This document shows, piece after piece, positions 55,086 to 63,720 of a DNA stretch of 64,000 nucleotides. This stretch comes from Paracoccaceae bacterium (lineage in GTDB: Bacteria > Pseudomonadota > Alphaproteobacteria > Rhodobacterales > Rhodobacteraceae), in the NCBI GenBank assembly GCA_947461435.1, contig CANHLE010000006.1, positions 1 to 64,000 on the forward strand, written 5' to 3'. Positions within the stretch are counted from its first letter, which is position 1, and each line of letters opens with the position of its first letter. The notes under the pieces were generated by a model. The model ran no database searches, was not told where the DNA came from, and saw only the letters and a program-made list of their open reading frames with translations. A program made the position numbers and the translations under genes.

Positions 55086-56486
55086 TCAGCGTGCCACGAC
55101 CGGATTTTCGCCCAAACCGGTGGATACAGGTGCCTCGATATCCTGCCGGTGCCAGCGAATATCGACCACCGCACCTCCGCGTTCCGGATGAAGGCTGGGC
55201 TGCAAATAGGTGCTTGCCGCGTTGCCAAAACTGATTTGCGCCCCGCTGCGTTCCAAAAGCGTTTTTGCGATGAACAGGCCCAAACCCATACCCTCATATC
55301 CCGGGCGAAGGGGTTGGGCGACATCACCTTCCACCGCAGACCGGCGCGAGCGCAAGAAGGGATCACCGATGCGGCCCAGCATTTGCGGCGGAAACCCGGT
55401 GCCATCGTCCATCACCCGCAAGGATATTGAGGATTTATCCCAGCGCGCCTCCACCCAGACTTTGGCGGCGGCAAAATCAACGGCGTTCTGCACAAGGTTG
55501 CGCAGGCCGTGAATCACCTCGGGGCGGCGCAAGACATGCGGTTGACGGTCCTGCGGCGTCTCGTCCTGCGCCACAGAAATCAAGACAAGCTTGCCGCGGT
55601 TCATATGGGGTTCGGCGGCCTCGCGGATCACTGCGATCAAAAGCGCCTGCCGCATATGCAGATCATCCTTTCCCGCCTGCCCCATCGAGCGCAGGATATC
55701 GCGGCAACGGTCGGCCTGATCGCGGATCAAACGCGCATCCTCTTGCAGATCGGGGCGTCCGTCCAACTCGTCGATCATCTCGGTCGAGACCAGCTTCATC
55801 GTGGCCAAAGGGGTGCCAAGTTCGTGGGCTGCCGCAGCCACAACGCCGCCCAGATCTGTCAGTTTCTGTTCGCGGGCCAAGGCCATTTGGGCGGCCATCA
55901 GGGCATCTTGCATGGCGCGGATTTCTGTGGCGACCTTGCGCGAATAGGCGCCCAGAAACAGGATGCCCACCACAATGGACAACCAAAAGCCACCCAAAAA
56001 CAGATCAGGAACGAGAAAGATCTGACCATCTGCCGATTGCAGCGGAATGTTGAACGGCACAAGCACCGTGACAAACAAGGTGCCCAACACCCCCACGATG
56101 ATGGTTGATCGCAGTTCCAGAACGGCGGCGGAAATTGTGACGGGCGCAAGGATCAGCAGGGCGAAGGGGTTTGTCAGGCCCCCGGTCAGAAACAGCAGCA
56201 ACGTCAATTGCACCATGTCATAAACGAGCAGCGTCAAGGCTTGCGGCTCGCTTAGCCGTTGGCTTTGCGGAAAGACATAGTCGATGAGCATATTGACGGC
56301 CACCGACATCGCCACAACCACAAGACAGGCCGCCACCGGCAGTTTCAAACCCAAGGCCAAAGAGGCGACCAGAATGGCGACAAGTTGCCCCGAGATTGCC
56401 AGCCAACGCAGCAAGGTCAGCGTTTGCAAGCGCACCCAATCCGTATGCGTTTCACGAAAAAGCGGCGTCACGGCGGAATTCATCAT
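55086..56486 (-). CDS. regB: Redox sensor histidine kinase RegB (PrrB)
   Basis: 466 residues. Six membrane helices at the N-terminus include the quinone-sensing GGLTNPF box. The H-box is AAAAHELGTPLATMKLVST, and the redox-active Cys is kept in QADRCRDILRSMGQAGKDDL. The HATPase domain (LRNLVQNAVDFA, DDGTGF, GMGLGLFIAKTLLERSGA) is complete. RegB phosphorylates RegA when electron-transport redox state is low. It is divergent from senC, with 106 bases between start codons. An ATG one codon later is the alternative start. Confidence 0.96.
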   Translation of the reverse strand: MMNSAVTPLFRETHTDWVRLQTLTLLRWLAISGQLVAILVASLALGLKLPVAACLVVVAMSVAVNMLIDYVFPQSQRLSEPQALTLLVYDMVQLTLLLFLTGGLTNPFALLILAPVTISAAVLELRSTIIVGVLGTLFVTVLVPFNIPLQSADGQIFLVPDLFLGGFWLSIVVGILFLGAYSRKVATEIRAMQDALMAAQMALAREQKLTDLGGVVAAAAHELGTPLATMKLVSTEMIDELDGRPDLQEDARLIRDQADRCRDILRSMGQAGKDDLHMRQALLIAVIREAAEPHMNRGKLVLISVAQDETPQDRQPHVLRRPEVIHGLRNLVQNAVDFAAAKVWVEARWDKSSISLRVMDDGTGFPPQMLGRIGDPFLRSRRSAVEGDVAQPLRPGYEGMGLGLFIAKTLLERSGAQISFGNAASTYLQPSLHPERGGAVVDIRWHRQDIEAPVSTGLGENPVVAR

Positions 56487-56592
56487 GGCGGTTTGTGCGG
56501 TCCCTTTTCAAAGCGCGCCAAATGTCGCGCTTTGACCTCTGTTAACTCTGCCCGTTTCGGAGTTGAATGAAAACAACGAATGGAGAGATGTA

Positions 56593-57201
56593 ATGTCACG
56601 TTTTTTGGCCATCTTGGCCGCTGTCGTCGCCGTTGTCTTCTTGGGGTGGCAATATTGGCTGGGCACCCGCACGGATGAATTCGCGGCCTGCGGCGGCGGT
56701 TCGGTGGCGGGCGGAACTATTGGAGGAGCCGTCGCCCTTGTGGATGAAAGCGGTGCCCCTGTCACCGAAGCTGATTTGTTCAAGAAACCGGCGCTGGTTT
56801 ATTTTGGGTACAGCTTTTGTCCCGATGTCTGCCCCTTGGACAATGTCCGCAATGCCGAGGCGATGGACATTCTAAGCGAACGCGGAATCGAGATTTCAAG
56901 TTATTTCATTTCCGTTGATCCGGCGCGCGATACGCCCGCTGTCATGGCTGAATACACCGATAATATTCATCCCGATCTGGTGGGTTTAACGGGAAGCGCC
57001 GAACAGATCGCGGCAGCGGCGGCGGCCTATAAGGTTGTTTACAGGTCGCACGAAGACGAGGGCGAGTTTTATACGGTGGATCATACAACCTTTACGTATT
57101 TGATGTTGCCCGGCGGGAAATTCGCCGACTTCTTCAAACGGGACGATTCCCCGGATCTGATTGCGGAACGGACGGCCTGTTTTGTTCAGGCGGCCGGCTG
57201 A
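56593..57201 (+). CDS. senC: SCO1/SenC (PrrC) copper chaperone for cytochrome oxidase
   Basis: 202 residues. One N-terminal helix (about 4-20) anchors a thioredoxin-like domain with Cu-binding FGYSFCPDVCPLD and the His ligand in VDHTTFTYLMLPGG. SenC delivers copper to CuA or cbb3 oxidase and lies in the reg operon in Rhodobacter. The ATG has GGAGAG five bases upstream, better than the ATG 30 bases earlier. Confidence 0.95.
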   Translation: MSRFLAILAAVVAVVFLGWQYWLGTRTDEFAACGGGSVAGGTIGGAVALVDESGAPVTEADLFKKPALVYFGYSFCPDVCPLDNVRNAEAMDILSERGIEISSYFISVDPARDTPAVMAEYTDNIHPDLVGLTGSAEQIAAAAAAYKVVYRSHEDEGEFYTVDHTTFTYLMLPGGKFADFFKRDDSPDLIAERTACFVQAAG

Positions 57202-57265
57202 GATTTGACCAAAGGGTCTTGGCGGCCTACCTTCAGGAAAGTGAAATAAGACCGGAGTAAATGAA

Positions 57266-57820
57266 GTGGCAGAGTTCGACCCCCAAACTATTGGCACAGA
57301 TCGCAGCCTGTTGTTGGTCGATGACGACGAGGCGTTTGTAAAGCGCCTGGCCAAGGCCATGGAAAAGCGTGGATTTATGCCGCAAACCGCGATCAGCGTT
57401 GCAGAAGGCAAGGCCGCAGCGCTGGCCCACCCGCCGGCCTTTGCCGTGGTGGATCTGCGTCTGGAAGACGGCAATGGATTGGATATCGTCGAAGTTTTGC
57501 GCAGCCGCCGGCCGGATTGCCGGATTGTCGTCTTGACGGGATATGGTGCCATTGCCACCGCCGTGGCGGCGGTCAAGATTGGGGCAACGGACTATCTTTC
57601 AAAGCCCGCTGATGCCGATGACGTCACAAATGCGCTTCTCAATCGGGTTGGGGCGAAACCCGTTTTGATGGAAAATCCGATGTCTGCCGACCGCGTGCGC
57701 TGGGAGCATATTCAACGCGTTTATGAAATGTGTGAACGAAATGTTTCTGAAACCGCACGGCAACTTTCAATGCACCGACGCACGTTACAGAGGATATTGG
57801 CAAAGCGAAGCCCAAAATAA
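57266..57820 (+). CDS. regA: Redox response regulator RegA (PrrA)
   Basis: 184 residues. Receiver domain: LLLVDDDEAFVKRL, phospho-Asp in VVDLRLEDGNG, GYGAIATAVAAVKIGATDYL with the Lys of LSKPADA. The C-terminal Fis-type HTH has RVRWEHIQRVYEMCERNVSE and MHRRTLQRILAKR, near identical to Rhodobacter RegA. It starts with GTG, GGAG eight bases upstream. It controls photosynthesis, respiration and nitrogen/carbon fixation genes in relatives. Confidence 0.96.
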   Translation: MAEFDPQTIGTDRSLLLVDDDEAFVKRLAKAMEKRGFMPQTAISVAEGKAAALAHPPAFAVVDLRLEDGNGLDIVEVLRSRRPDCRIVVLTGYGAIATAVAAVKIGATDYLSKPADADDVTNALLNRVGAKPVLMENPMSADRVRWEHIQRVYEMCERNVSETARQLSMHRRTLQRILAKRSPK

Positions 57821-57888
57821 GAGAAATCTTGCGCAGTTGAATTAATCGGGGTATCTGGGTGGGCATTTGATTTGTTAGGACCCCACTC

Positions 57889-58200
57889 ATGATTAATCTC
57901 GACGACCTCTCCCTTAAAGAACTTAAAGATCTGCATGGCCGCGTTGGCAAGGCGATTTCAACGTTCAATGACCGTCATCGGCGGGCAGCGCTGGCTGAAA
58001 TCGAAGAAATAGCACGCGCCAAAGGCTTTACGCTTTCGGAACTTGCTGGAATGTCGGCGCCGCGCAAACGGTCGCCCGCCGTTGCCAAATATGTAAATCC
58101 GGCTGATAGTTCAGATACTTGGTCTGGTCGTGGGCGCAAGCCACGGTGGTTTGTTGCCGCTTTGAAAGCCGGAAAAACACCTGAAGATCTGTCTTTGTGA
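57889..58200 (+). CDS. hvrA: H-NS family protein, HvrA-like
   Basis: 103 residues. N-terminal coiled-coil oligomerisation part (LKELKDLHGRVGKAISTF) and the C-terminal DNA-binding motif KYVNPADSSDTWSGRGRKPR with WF, the H-NS/HvrA/Spb signature. In Rhodobacter capsulatus hvrA lies behind regA and activates light-harvesting and reaction-centre genes. Position and motif support the name. Confidence 0.88.
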   Translation: MINLDDLSLKELKDLHGRVGKAISTFNDRHRRAALAEIEEIARAKGFTLSELAGMSAPRKRSPAVAKYVNPADSSDTWSGRGRKPRWFVAALKAGKTPEDLSL

Positions 58201-58204
58201 TCGC

Positions 58205-58255
58205 AAAGCGGCGGTTTGAAACGGGTCCACCTCCCTTTTTTCAAACTGCCGCCTT
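58205..58255. terminator. Long imperfect hairpin between convergent hvrA and hvrB
   Basis: Arms 58205-58221 and 58239-58255 pair along about 17 bases (AAAGCGGCGGTTTGAAA with TTTCAAACTGCCGCCTT, two mismatched or G-U positions). The second arm runs into the hvrB coding end. Probably a shared termination element. Confidence 0.5.
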
Positions 58256-59116
58256 CAACCATTTCATGAATACGGACAATTCTGCACGCTTTGGACCGGG
58301 GCGTGTGACAAGGTAATAGGCCAAGCTGTCATCGTGAATTTCACCCAGCGCCGCCAATGTTCCATTTTCGATGTCATTTTGCACAAGCGCTTCGGCTTCG
58401 ACATGCAGGCCATACCCCTGACGTGCAGCCGATAGGGCCAATTCTTCTGTGGGTATATAAGAGATATTCATTTCATCCGGTCGCAATCCGAACGACCGCA
58501 ACCATTGAAGCGCCTCGGGCCAATCGGATTCAATGACCCATGGCATGGAGGACATTTCGGCTTTGGTCAAATTGGTGCGGCCATTCAATAAACTGGGGGC
58601 AGCCACAATGATGTATTGGGCAGCCGTCAGAAACACCGCGTCCAGACCCGGCCATATGCCATTGCCAAAGCGAATGGCCAGATCCATCGCTTCGCGCCGC
58701 AAATCGATCACCCGTTTATCGGGGTGAAGCGATAGCGGAACCTCGGGGTGGGCGGACCAGAAGGCACCCAGACGCGGCATCAGCCATTGGGCGGCGAAGG
58801 CGGGCGTCATGGTGACCTTCAGCGGCGCCCCCGGATCTGCGGCGCGCAGTTCTGCCAAGGCCAATTCCATAGTGCGAAAGCCGTCGGCCACGGCGGCGGA
58901 CAGGCGGGTTCCTTCTGCGGTCAGGGCAAGGCCGCGTCCGTCACGATACAACAACTCGCGGCCCAGATGGCCTTCAAGGGCGCGTACCTGCTGGGCCACG
59001 GCGGCATGGGTGACGTTCAACTCTCGTGCCGCCACAGAAAAGCTGGAGGTGCGGGCCGCCGCCTCGAATGCCCGAAGAGCGGTCAGCGATGGAAAGCTGC
59101 GCCAATCAATTGTCAT
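58241..59116 (-). CDS. hvrB: LysR-type regulator, HvrB-like
   Basis: 291 residues. HTH near the N-terminus: PSLTALRAFEAAARTSSFSV, AARELNVTHAAVAQQVRALE. The rest is the periplasmic-binding-like sensor domain (VTMTPAFAAQWLMPRLGAF). In R. capsulatus HvrB sits by hvrA and activates ahcY; here it lies between hvrA and the ahcY region, so the name is supported by position more than by motif. A LysR-type palindrome abuts its start codon (59118-59134). Confidence 0.8.
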   Translation of the reverse strand: MTIDWRSFPSLTALRAFEAAARTSSFSVAARELNVTHAAVAQQVRALEGHLGRELLYRDGRGLALTAEGTRLSAAVADGFRTMELALAELRAADPGAPLKVTMTPAFAAQWLMPRLGAFWSAHPEVPLSLHPDKRVIDLRREAMDLAIRFGNGIWPGLDAVFLTAAQYIIVAAPSLLNGRTNLTKAEMSSMPWVIESDWPEALQWLRSFGLRPDEMNISYIPTEELALSAARQGYGLHVEAEALVQNDIENGTLAALGEIHDDSLAYYLVTRPGPKRAELSVFMKWLKAAV

Positions 59117-59117
59117 T

Positions 59118-59134
59118 TGTTAGCCAGTCTAACA
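59118..59134. promoter_or_regulatory. LysR-type operator candidate by hvrB
   Basis: TGTTAG-N5-CTAACA, a perfect 6-bp dyad two bases upstream of the hvrB ATG. It has the shape of a LysR T-N11-A box. It is placed so that binding could repress hvrB and act on the rightward promoter for the small ORF at 59214. Confidence 0.55.
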
Positions 59135-59213
59135 TATCAAAAGAATCCCTCGCTTGGGAAAGACCCATTTATCGACTACATCTGGGGCACGGACAATGGA
59201 ATTGGAGTACGAG

Positions 59214-59309
59214 ATGTTAAGAATTTTTGCAGATGCCCTGTTGATCGCTGCGGGCACCTACCGCATTCGCGGCGAAGGCGGCCACAAGCGCACAGGCGCT
59301 AAATCGTGA
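59214..59309 (+). CDS. Small ORF (31 aa) divergent from hvrB
   Basis: MLRIFADALLIAAGTYRIRG followed by a basic tail, with GGAG six bases upstream. The N-terminal half is an amphipathic or membrane-like helix. It overlaps the converging HD-hydrolase gene by 11 bases. I do not recognise the family. R. capsulatus HvrB controls an unknown orf besides ahcY; whether this is its counterpart cannot be told. Confidence 0.35.
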   Translation: MLRIFADALLIAAGTYRIRGEGGHKRTGAKS

Positions 59310-59901
59310 TTTCGGACAGCAACTGCTGCACCCGTTCGATATAGTCCGCCCGCGTCGCCGCGGGCGGACGCAATTTTATCTGAAGCCCTTTGATCACCTC
59401 GGGCGTCGGCGCGCCAAACAGTTTGTCCGCCTCGGCCACGGCAAAGCCGGCGATATGCACCGCCTCAAGCCAGGCAGAAACCTTGTCAGCCTCTTTGATG
59501 GCTTTCTTGACCGGAACTGGCAGCACGGCAGGTAGACCGAACCGCAGATGCACCGCCGCTGTCAGGCGCAGATCCAATTCGCCGTAGCCCGGACCCACAG
59601 CAGATTTGACCGGGCTGATCATATCGCCGATCACATATTCGGGCGCGTCATGCAGCATCGCTGCCAGTTGCCAGCGCGGCGTGACAAGCGCCCCGCCCTT
59701 TCGGGTAAAGATCTGTTCGACAAGCAAGGAATGTTCCGCAACCGAATAGGCGAAATCGCCCCGGGTTTGACCGTTCCAGCGCGCCACGAAGGCCAGCCCA
59801 TGCGCAATGTCTTCAATCTCGATATCCATCGGTGTTGGATCAAGCAGATCCAGCCTGCGGCCGGACAGCATCCGTTGCCATGCGCGGGGGGGCTTTGTCA
59901 T
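59299..59901 (-). CDS. HD-domain hydrolase, YfbR-like 5'-nucleotidase
   Basis: 200 residues. Metal ligands of the HD fold are in YSVAEHSLLVEQIF, AAMLHDAPEYVIGDM and KEADKVSAWLEAVH. The layout matches YfbR-type deoxynucleoside 5'-monophosphate phosphatases. The start region MTKPPRAWQRMLSGRRLDLL is typical of the alphaproteobacterial group. It overlaps trkA by four bases. Confidence 0.82.
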   Translation of the reverse strand: MTKPPRAWQRMLSGRRLDLLDPTPMDIEIEDIAHGLAFVARWNGQTRGDFAYSVAEHSLLVEQIFTRKGGALVTPRWQLAAMLHDAPEYVIGDMISPVKSAVGPGYGELDLRLTAAVHLRFGLPAVLPVPVKKAIKEADKVSAWLEAVHIAGFAVAEADKLFGAPTPEVIKGLQIKLRPPAATRADYIERVQQLLSEITI

Positions 59902-60572
59902 GATGTCCCTGCAAAAGCCTCTATTTGCCGTGTTGGGCCGGCGACGATCAGAAGATCGCCCTGCAGAACCATGGTGTCAGGCCGCCCGTAGGTGAAATCT
60001 TCGCCCGGGCGCTTGATGCCGACCACGGTGACATTGTGGACGCGACGCAATTCGCTTTGGGCGAGCGTCTTGTTCAAGACGTTCCCGGGCGCCCGAATTT
60101 TCGCAATGGCAAAATCATCATCAAATTCGATGAAGTCGATGATCTTGGACGTGACCAGATGCGCGACGCGTTCGCCCATCGTCACCTCGGGGTAGACGAC
60201 ATGATGCGCGCCCGTGCGTTGCAGGATCTTTCCGTGCCGTTCGGTGACCGCTTTGGCCCAGATATCGGGCACGCCCAGTTCGGACAGCGCAAGAACGGAT
60301 AAAACCGACGCTTCAAGATCAGATCCGATGGCCACAACACCGTGCGAAAATGAACCCACGTTCAATTGCCGCAGGGTTTCCACGTTCGTTGTGTTCGCCT
60401 GCACCACATGGGTCAGGGTGCCGGCCATTTCCTGCACCAGATCGGCGTTTTCATCCAATCCCAGAACATCGTGCCCCAATTGCGCAAGGCTTTTGGCGAC
60501 GGCGCTGCCGAAACGGCCAAGGCCGATGACCACAACGGATTCGGGGGTGGGGGTGAAGGACTTACCCAACAA
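59898..60572 (-). CDS. trkA: Trk/Ktr potassium uptake regulatory subunit (RCK)
   Basis: 224 residues. Rossmann motif VVVIGLGRFGSAVAKSLAQL near residue 12, then an RCK_C domain (IAKIRAPGNVLNKTL, DTMVLQGDLLIVAGP). It is a short one-RCK KtrA-like form. The start is a TTG with AGGAG seven bases upstream, giving overlap with the trkH end; no ATG fits. It gates the TrkH channel with NAD(H)/ATP. Confidence 0.88.
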   Translation of the reverse strand: MLGKSFTPTPESVVVIGLGRFGSAVAKSLAQLGHDVLGLDENADLVQEMAGTLTHVVQANTTNVETLRQLNVGSFSHGVVAIGSDLEASVLSVLALSELGVPDIWAKAVTERHGKILQRTGAHHVVYPEVTMGERVAHLVTSKIIDFIEFDDDFAIAKIRAPGNVLNKTLAQSELRRVHNVTVVGIKRPGEDFTYGRPDTMVLQGDLLIVAGPTRQIEAFAGTS

Positions 60573-61884
60573 TCGGACGCTCCTCGGGATAGCGGAAATC
60601 GGTACGGCGGTGGCGCAGGGCAAGGCCCGTCGCAACCGTTACGATGCCCACGCGGCCAAGATACATCAAGAGAATGATGATCCATTGCGCAGAGGGTGGC
60701 AAAGCGCCTGTGATGCCCATGGACAGGCCGACATTGCCAAAGGCGCTGATCGCTTCATAGATCAAATGGTTCAAGGGCAAGTCTGTGACGCTGCGCAGCG
60801 CCATCGTGGCCCCCATCAGAACGGCCACGGACAGGGCGGTGACGGTCATCGCCTCGCGCAGGACAGCGGGGGAAATGCGGCGGCGAAACGCAGTTGTATC
60901 GGGATCGCCGCGCATCTCGCTCCACAGGGCCAAGATCAGGATCATCACCGTTGTCACCTTGATCCCGCCGCCCGTTCCGGCAGACCCTGCGCCGGTCAGC
61001 ATCAGGGCATAGGTCATCATCATGGTTTGTTCGCTGAAGGCGCCGTTGTTGAGCGTGTTCAGCCCGCAGGACCGCGTGTTGATGGAATGGAAGAGGGCAT
61101 TCAAGACCTTTTCCCAAGGGGCCATGCCCCCCAAGGTTCCGGGATTGGACCATTCGAAGACCAACACCCCCAAGGTGCCCAGCACCGTCAATAAGGCAGA
61201 GCCCAAAAGGGTAAGTTTCGTATGCAAGGACCAATGGGCCCGACGGCCGCGGCGCAGATCGTGCAGAACGGGCAAACCAAGACCGCCAATGCCGATGGCA
61301 AGCAAGATTGGCACCTGCGCGATGACATCTGACGAAAACAGCGTATAGCCTGCAGAGTAATTGGAAAAACCGGCGTTGGTGAAGGCCGCACCAATGTGAA
61401 AGGCCGCGTGCCACAGCGCATCGGCAAATGGTTCCCCGACCGCCATCATGCGCCAAGTCAGGACAAGAACGGACAGACCTTCGACCAATAAGGCGGTCTT
61501 GAGCACAAAGGTAAGGACCGACCGGACATCCACGGCGGCGATACCGCGCGCCTCGGCCTGTAACAAAAGCTGACGGCCCAGCCCGATTCTGCGCGAGACG
61601 ACCATGCCCAAAAGCGTTGCCGCGGACATGATGCCAAAACCGCCCAGATGAAACAGGATGTAAATGATGCCTTGGCCAAAGCCGGTCCAGTAGGTGGCGG
61701 TATCCACAGGGGACAGGCCCGTGACACCGACGGCAGAGGTTGCCACAAACAAGGCGGTCAGAAAGGGCGCGGCCCCCTCGCCGGTCTTGGCAATGGGCAG
61801 CATCAGGAAAAAAGTTCCGACCAGAATGACAATCAGAAACGCCAGCGGTACCAATCGCGCCGGGTTTTTAAGAAAACCCTTCAT
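60562..61884 (-). CDS. trkH: Trk/Ktr potassium uptake membrane subunit
   Basis: 440 residues with four M1-P-M2 repeats. The pore loops with their filter Gly are visible: TSAVGVTGLSPVDT, FTNAGFSNYSAGY, INTRSCGLNTLNNG and FGNVGLSMGITG. It forms the K+ pathway across the inner membrane with TrkA. The size fits the Ktr-like short form. It overlaps trkA, which is downstream. Confidence 0.92.
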   Translation of the reverse strand: MKGFLKNPARLVPLAFLIVILVGTFFLMLPIAKTGEGAAPFLTALFVATSAVGVTGLSPVDTATYWTGFGQGIIYILFHLGGFGIMSAATLLGMVVSRRIGLGRQLLLQAEARGIAAVDVRSVLTFVLKTALLVEGLSVLVLTWRMMAVGEPFADALWHAAFHIGAAFTNAGFSNYSAGYTLFSSDVIAQVPILLAIGIGGLGLPVLHDLRRGRRAHWSLHTKLTLLGSALLTVLGTLGVLVFEWSNPGTLGGMAPWEKVLNALFHSINTRSCGLNTLNNGAFSEQTMMMTYALMLTGAGSAGTGGGIKVTTVMILILALWSEMRGDPDTTAFRRRISPAVLREAMTVTALSVAVLMGATMALRSVTDLPLNHLIYEAISAFGNVGLSMGITGALPPSAQWIIILLMYLGRVGIVTVATGLALRHRRTDFRYPEERPIVG

Positions 61885-62037
61885 GCAACCCCCAAATTTT
61901 CATGATTGATTAGCACCGACGCCCCAAAAAGGCGAGGTTCCATGGTTATGGGACGAGCGCAATTATCCCTGCCCATTGCCCGAAGGGCCCCATGGTGCTA
62001 GATGCACCCCAAATTCACGAGGATGCGAGCAAGAAAC

Positions 62038-63432
62038 ATGGATTATATCGTTAAAGATATTGCTTTGGCCGAATTTGGCCGCAAGGAACTGGTTATTGCG
62101 GAAACGGAAATGCCCGGCCTGATGTCGTGCCGCGAAGAATTTGGCGCAACGCAGCCCCTGAAGGGCGCACGGATTGCCGGCTCTTTGCACATGACCATTC
62201 AAACCGGCGTGCTGATTGAAACGCTGAAGGCGCTGGGCGCAGATGTGCGCTGGGCGTCGTGCAACATTTTTTCAACCCAAGATCACGCAGCGGCGGCTAT
62301 TGCCAAGGCAGGAACCCCTGTCTTTGCGATCAAGGGCGAATCTTTGGAAGATTACTGGGATTACACCGACAAGATCTTTTGGTTCGGCGGTGAAGGCGGC
62401 ACGTGCAACATGATTCTGGATGATGGCGGCGATGCCACCATGTACATCCTTCTGGGCGCGCGCGTTGAAGCGGGCGAGACTGGCATCATCGAAGTGCCGA
62501 CAAGCGACGAAGAAGTTTGCCTGTTCAACCAGATCAAAAAGCGGCTAAAGGCCTCTCCGGGGTGGTTCACCGCCCAGCGCGCGGCGATCAAGGGTGTTTC
62601 GGAAGAAACCACGACGGGCGTTCACCGCCTGTACGAATTGCACAAGAAGGGCCAACTGCCCTTCCCGGCAATCAACGTGAATGACTCGGTTACAAAGTCG
62701 AAGTTCGACAACAAATACGGCTGCAAGGAATCGCTGGTGGATGGCATCCGCCGCGCGACGGATACGATGATGGCCGGCAAGGTTGCCGTGGTGTGCGGTT
62801 ACGGCGATGTGGGCAAAGGTTCTGCCGCGTCGCTGCGCGGCGCGGGTGCCCGTGTGAAGGTGACCGAGGTTGACCCGATCTGCGCGCTTCAGGCCGCGAT
62901 GGACGGCTTTGAAGTGACCTTGCTGGAAGATGAGGTGGCTTCGGCCGATATCTTCATCACCACGACCGGCAACAAGGACGTGATCCGCATCGAGCATATT
63001 CGCGCGATGAAGGATATGGCGATTGTTGGAAACATTGGCCACTTTGACAATGAAATTCAGGTTGCCGCCCTGCGCAACCACAAGTGGACCAATATCAAAG
63101 AACAGGTCGACATGATCGAGATGCCGTCCGGCGCGCGGATCATCCTGTTGTCTGAAGGCCGTTTGCTGAACCTTGGCAACGCGACGGGCCACCCGTCTTT
63201 CGTCATGTCAGCCTCGTTCACCAATCAGGTGCTGGCCCAGATGGAACTGTGGACCAAGGGCGAAGACTATCAGCCCGGCGTTTACATTCTGCCAAAGGAA
63301 CTGGATGAAAAAGTGGCGCGCCTGCATCTGAAAAAGATCGGCGTGAAACTGACCGAACTGCGCAAGGATCAGGCCGATTACATCGGTGTGAAGGTGGATG
63401 GCCCGTTCAAAAGCGAGCATTACCGTTATTGA
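62038..63432 (+). CDS. ahcY: Adenosylhomocysteinase (SAH hydrolase)
   Basis: 464 residues. It splits S-adenosylhomocysteine to adenosine and homocysteine, keeping methylation running. Seen: [48 protein letters not shown], the NAD motif [20 protein letters not shown], and the C-terminus [17 protein letters not shown]. The ATG at 62038 matches the family start; the ATG at 62002 adds 12 unconserved residues. The leader (61885-62037) shows no SAH or SAM riboswitch core that I recognise. By analogy with R. capsulatus it may be activated by HvrB. Confidence 0.97.
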   Translation: MDYIVKDIALAEFGRKELVIAETEMPGLMSCREEFGATQPLKGARIAGSLHMTIQTGVLIETLKALGADVRWASCNIFSTQDHAAAAIAKAGTPVFAIKGESLEDYWDYTDKIFWFGGEGGTCNMILDDGGDATMYILLGARVEAGETGIIEVPTSDEEVCLFNQIKKRLKASPGWFTAQRAAIKGVSEETTTGVHRLYELHKKGQLPFPAINVNDSVTKSKFDNKYGCKESLVDGIRRATDTMMAGKVAVVCGYGDVGKGSAASLRGAGARVKVTEVDPICALQAAMDGFEVTLLEDEVASADIFITTTGNKDVIRIEHIRAMKDMAIVGNIGHFDNEIQVAALRNHKWTNIKEQVDMIEMPSGARIILLSEGRLLNLGNATGHPSFVMSASFTNQVLAQMELWTKGEDYQPGVYILPKELDEKVARLHLKKIGVKLTELRKDQADYIGVKVDGPFKSEHYRY

Positions 63433-63453
63433 TCCTGGCGTCTTTTGCCAATC

Positions 63454-63482
63454 GGCCCCGGTGGAAACACCGGGGCCTTTTT
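63454..63482 (+). terminator. Rho-independent terminator of ahcY
   Basis: GGCCCCGGTG (63454-63463), GAAA tetraloop, CACCGGGGCC (63468-63477), TTTTT. Perfect 10-bp stem. The rest of the gap to 63720 holds no clear gene. Confidence 0.94.
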
Positions 63483-63720
63483 GTTGGCGCGGCGAAGATA
63501 CCGGTCTCTTCGATCATCGCCACACAGGCGCTGCAAAACCCTGCGGTTTGATGACAAGGGGGCAGCGCGGAAACGGTTGGCATTCCTGAACGAATGATCG
63601 GGAAATTGCCGAAGGCGAAGACACGCATATTATTCTCTTTGAATGGGCGCAGGCCGCACATAAGCTGGCGTCGTTTTAAATCACCTTAGGGTGGAACATT
63701 TTCGAAATGGGGAGCGGCCT

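Noticed and set aside
61885..62037. SAH or SAM riboswitch ahead of ahcY
   Set aside because: Only a short GGTGC-TAGAT-GCACC hairpin (61994-62008) is visible; the conserved riboswitch cores are missing.
63407..63661. Minus-strand ORF downstream of ahcY (84 codons)
   Set aside because: It runs through the ahcY terminator and the ahcY 3' end. The part from the internal ATG (about 55 codons, four Cys/His-like positions) is suggestive, but no ribosome-binding site or family is seen.
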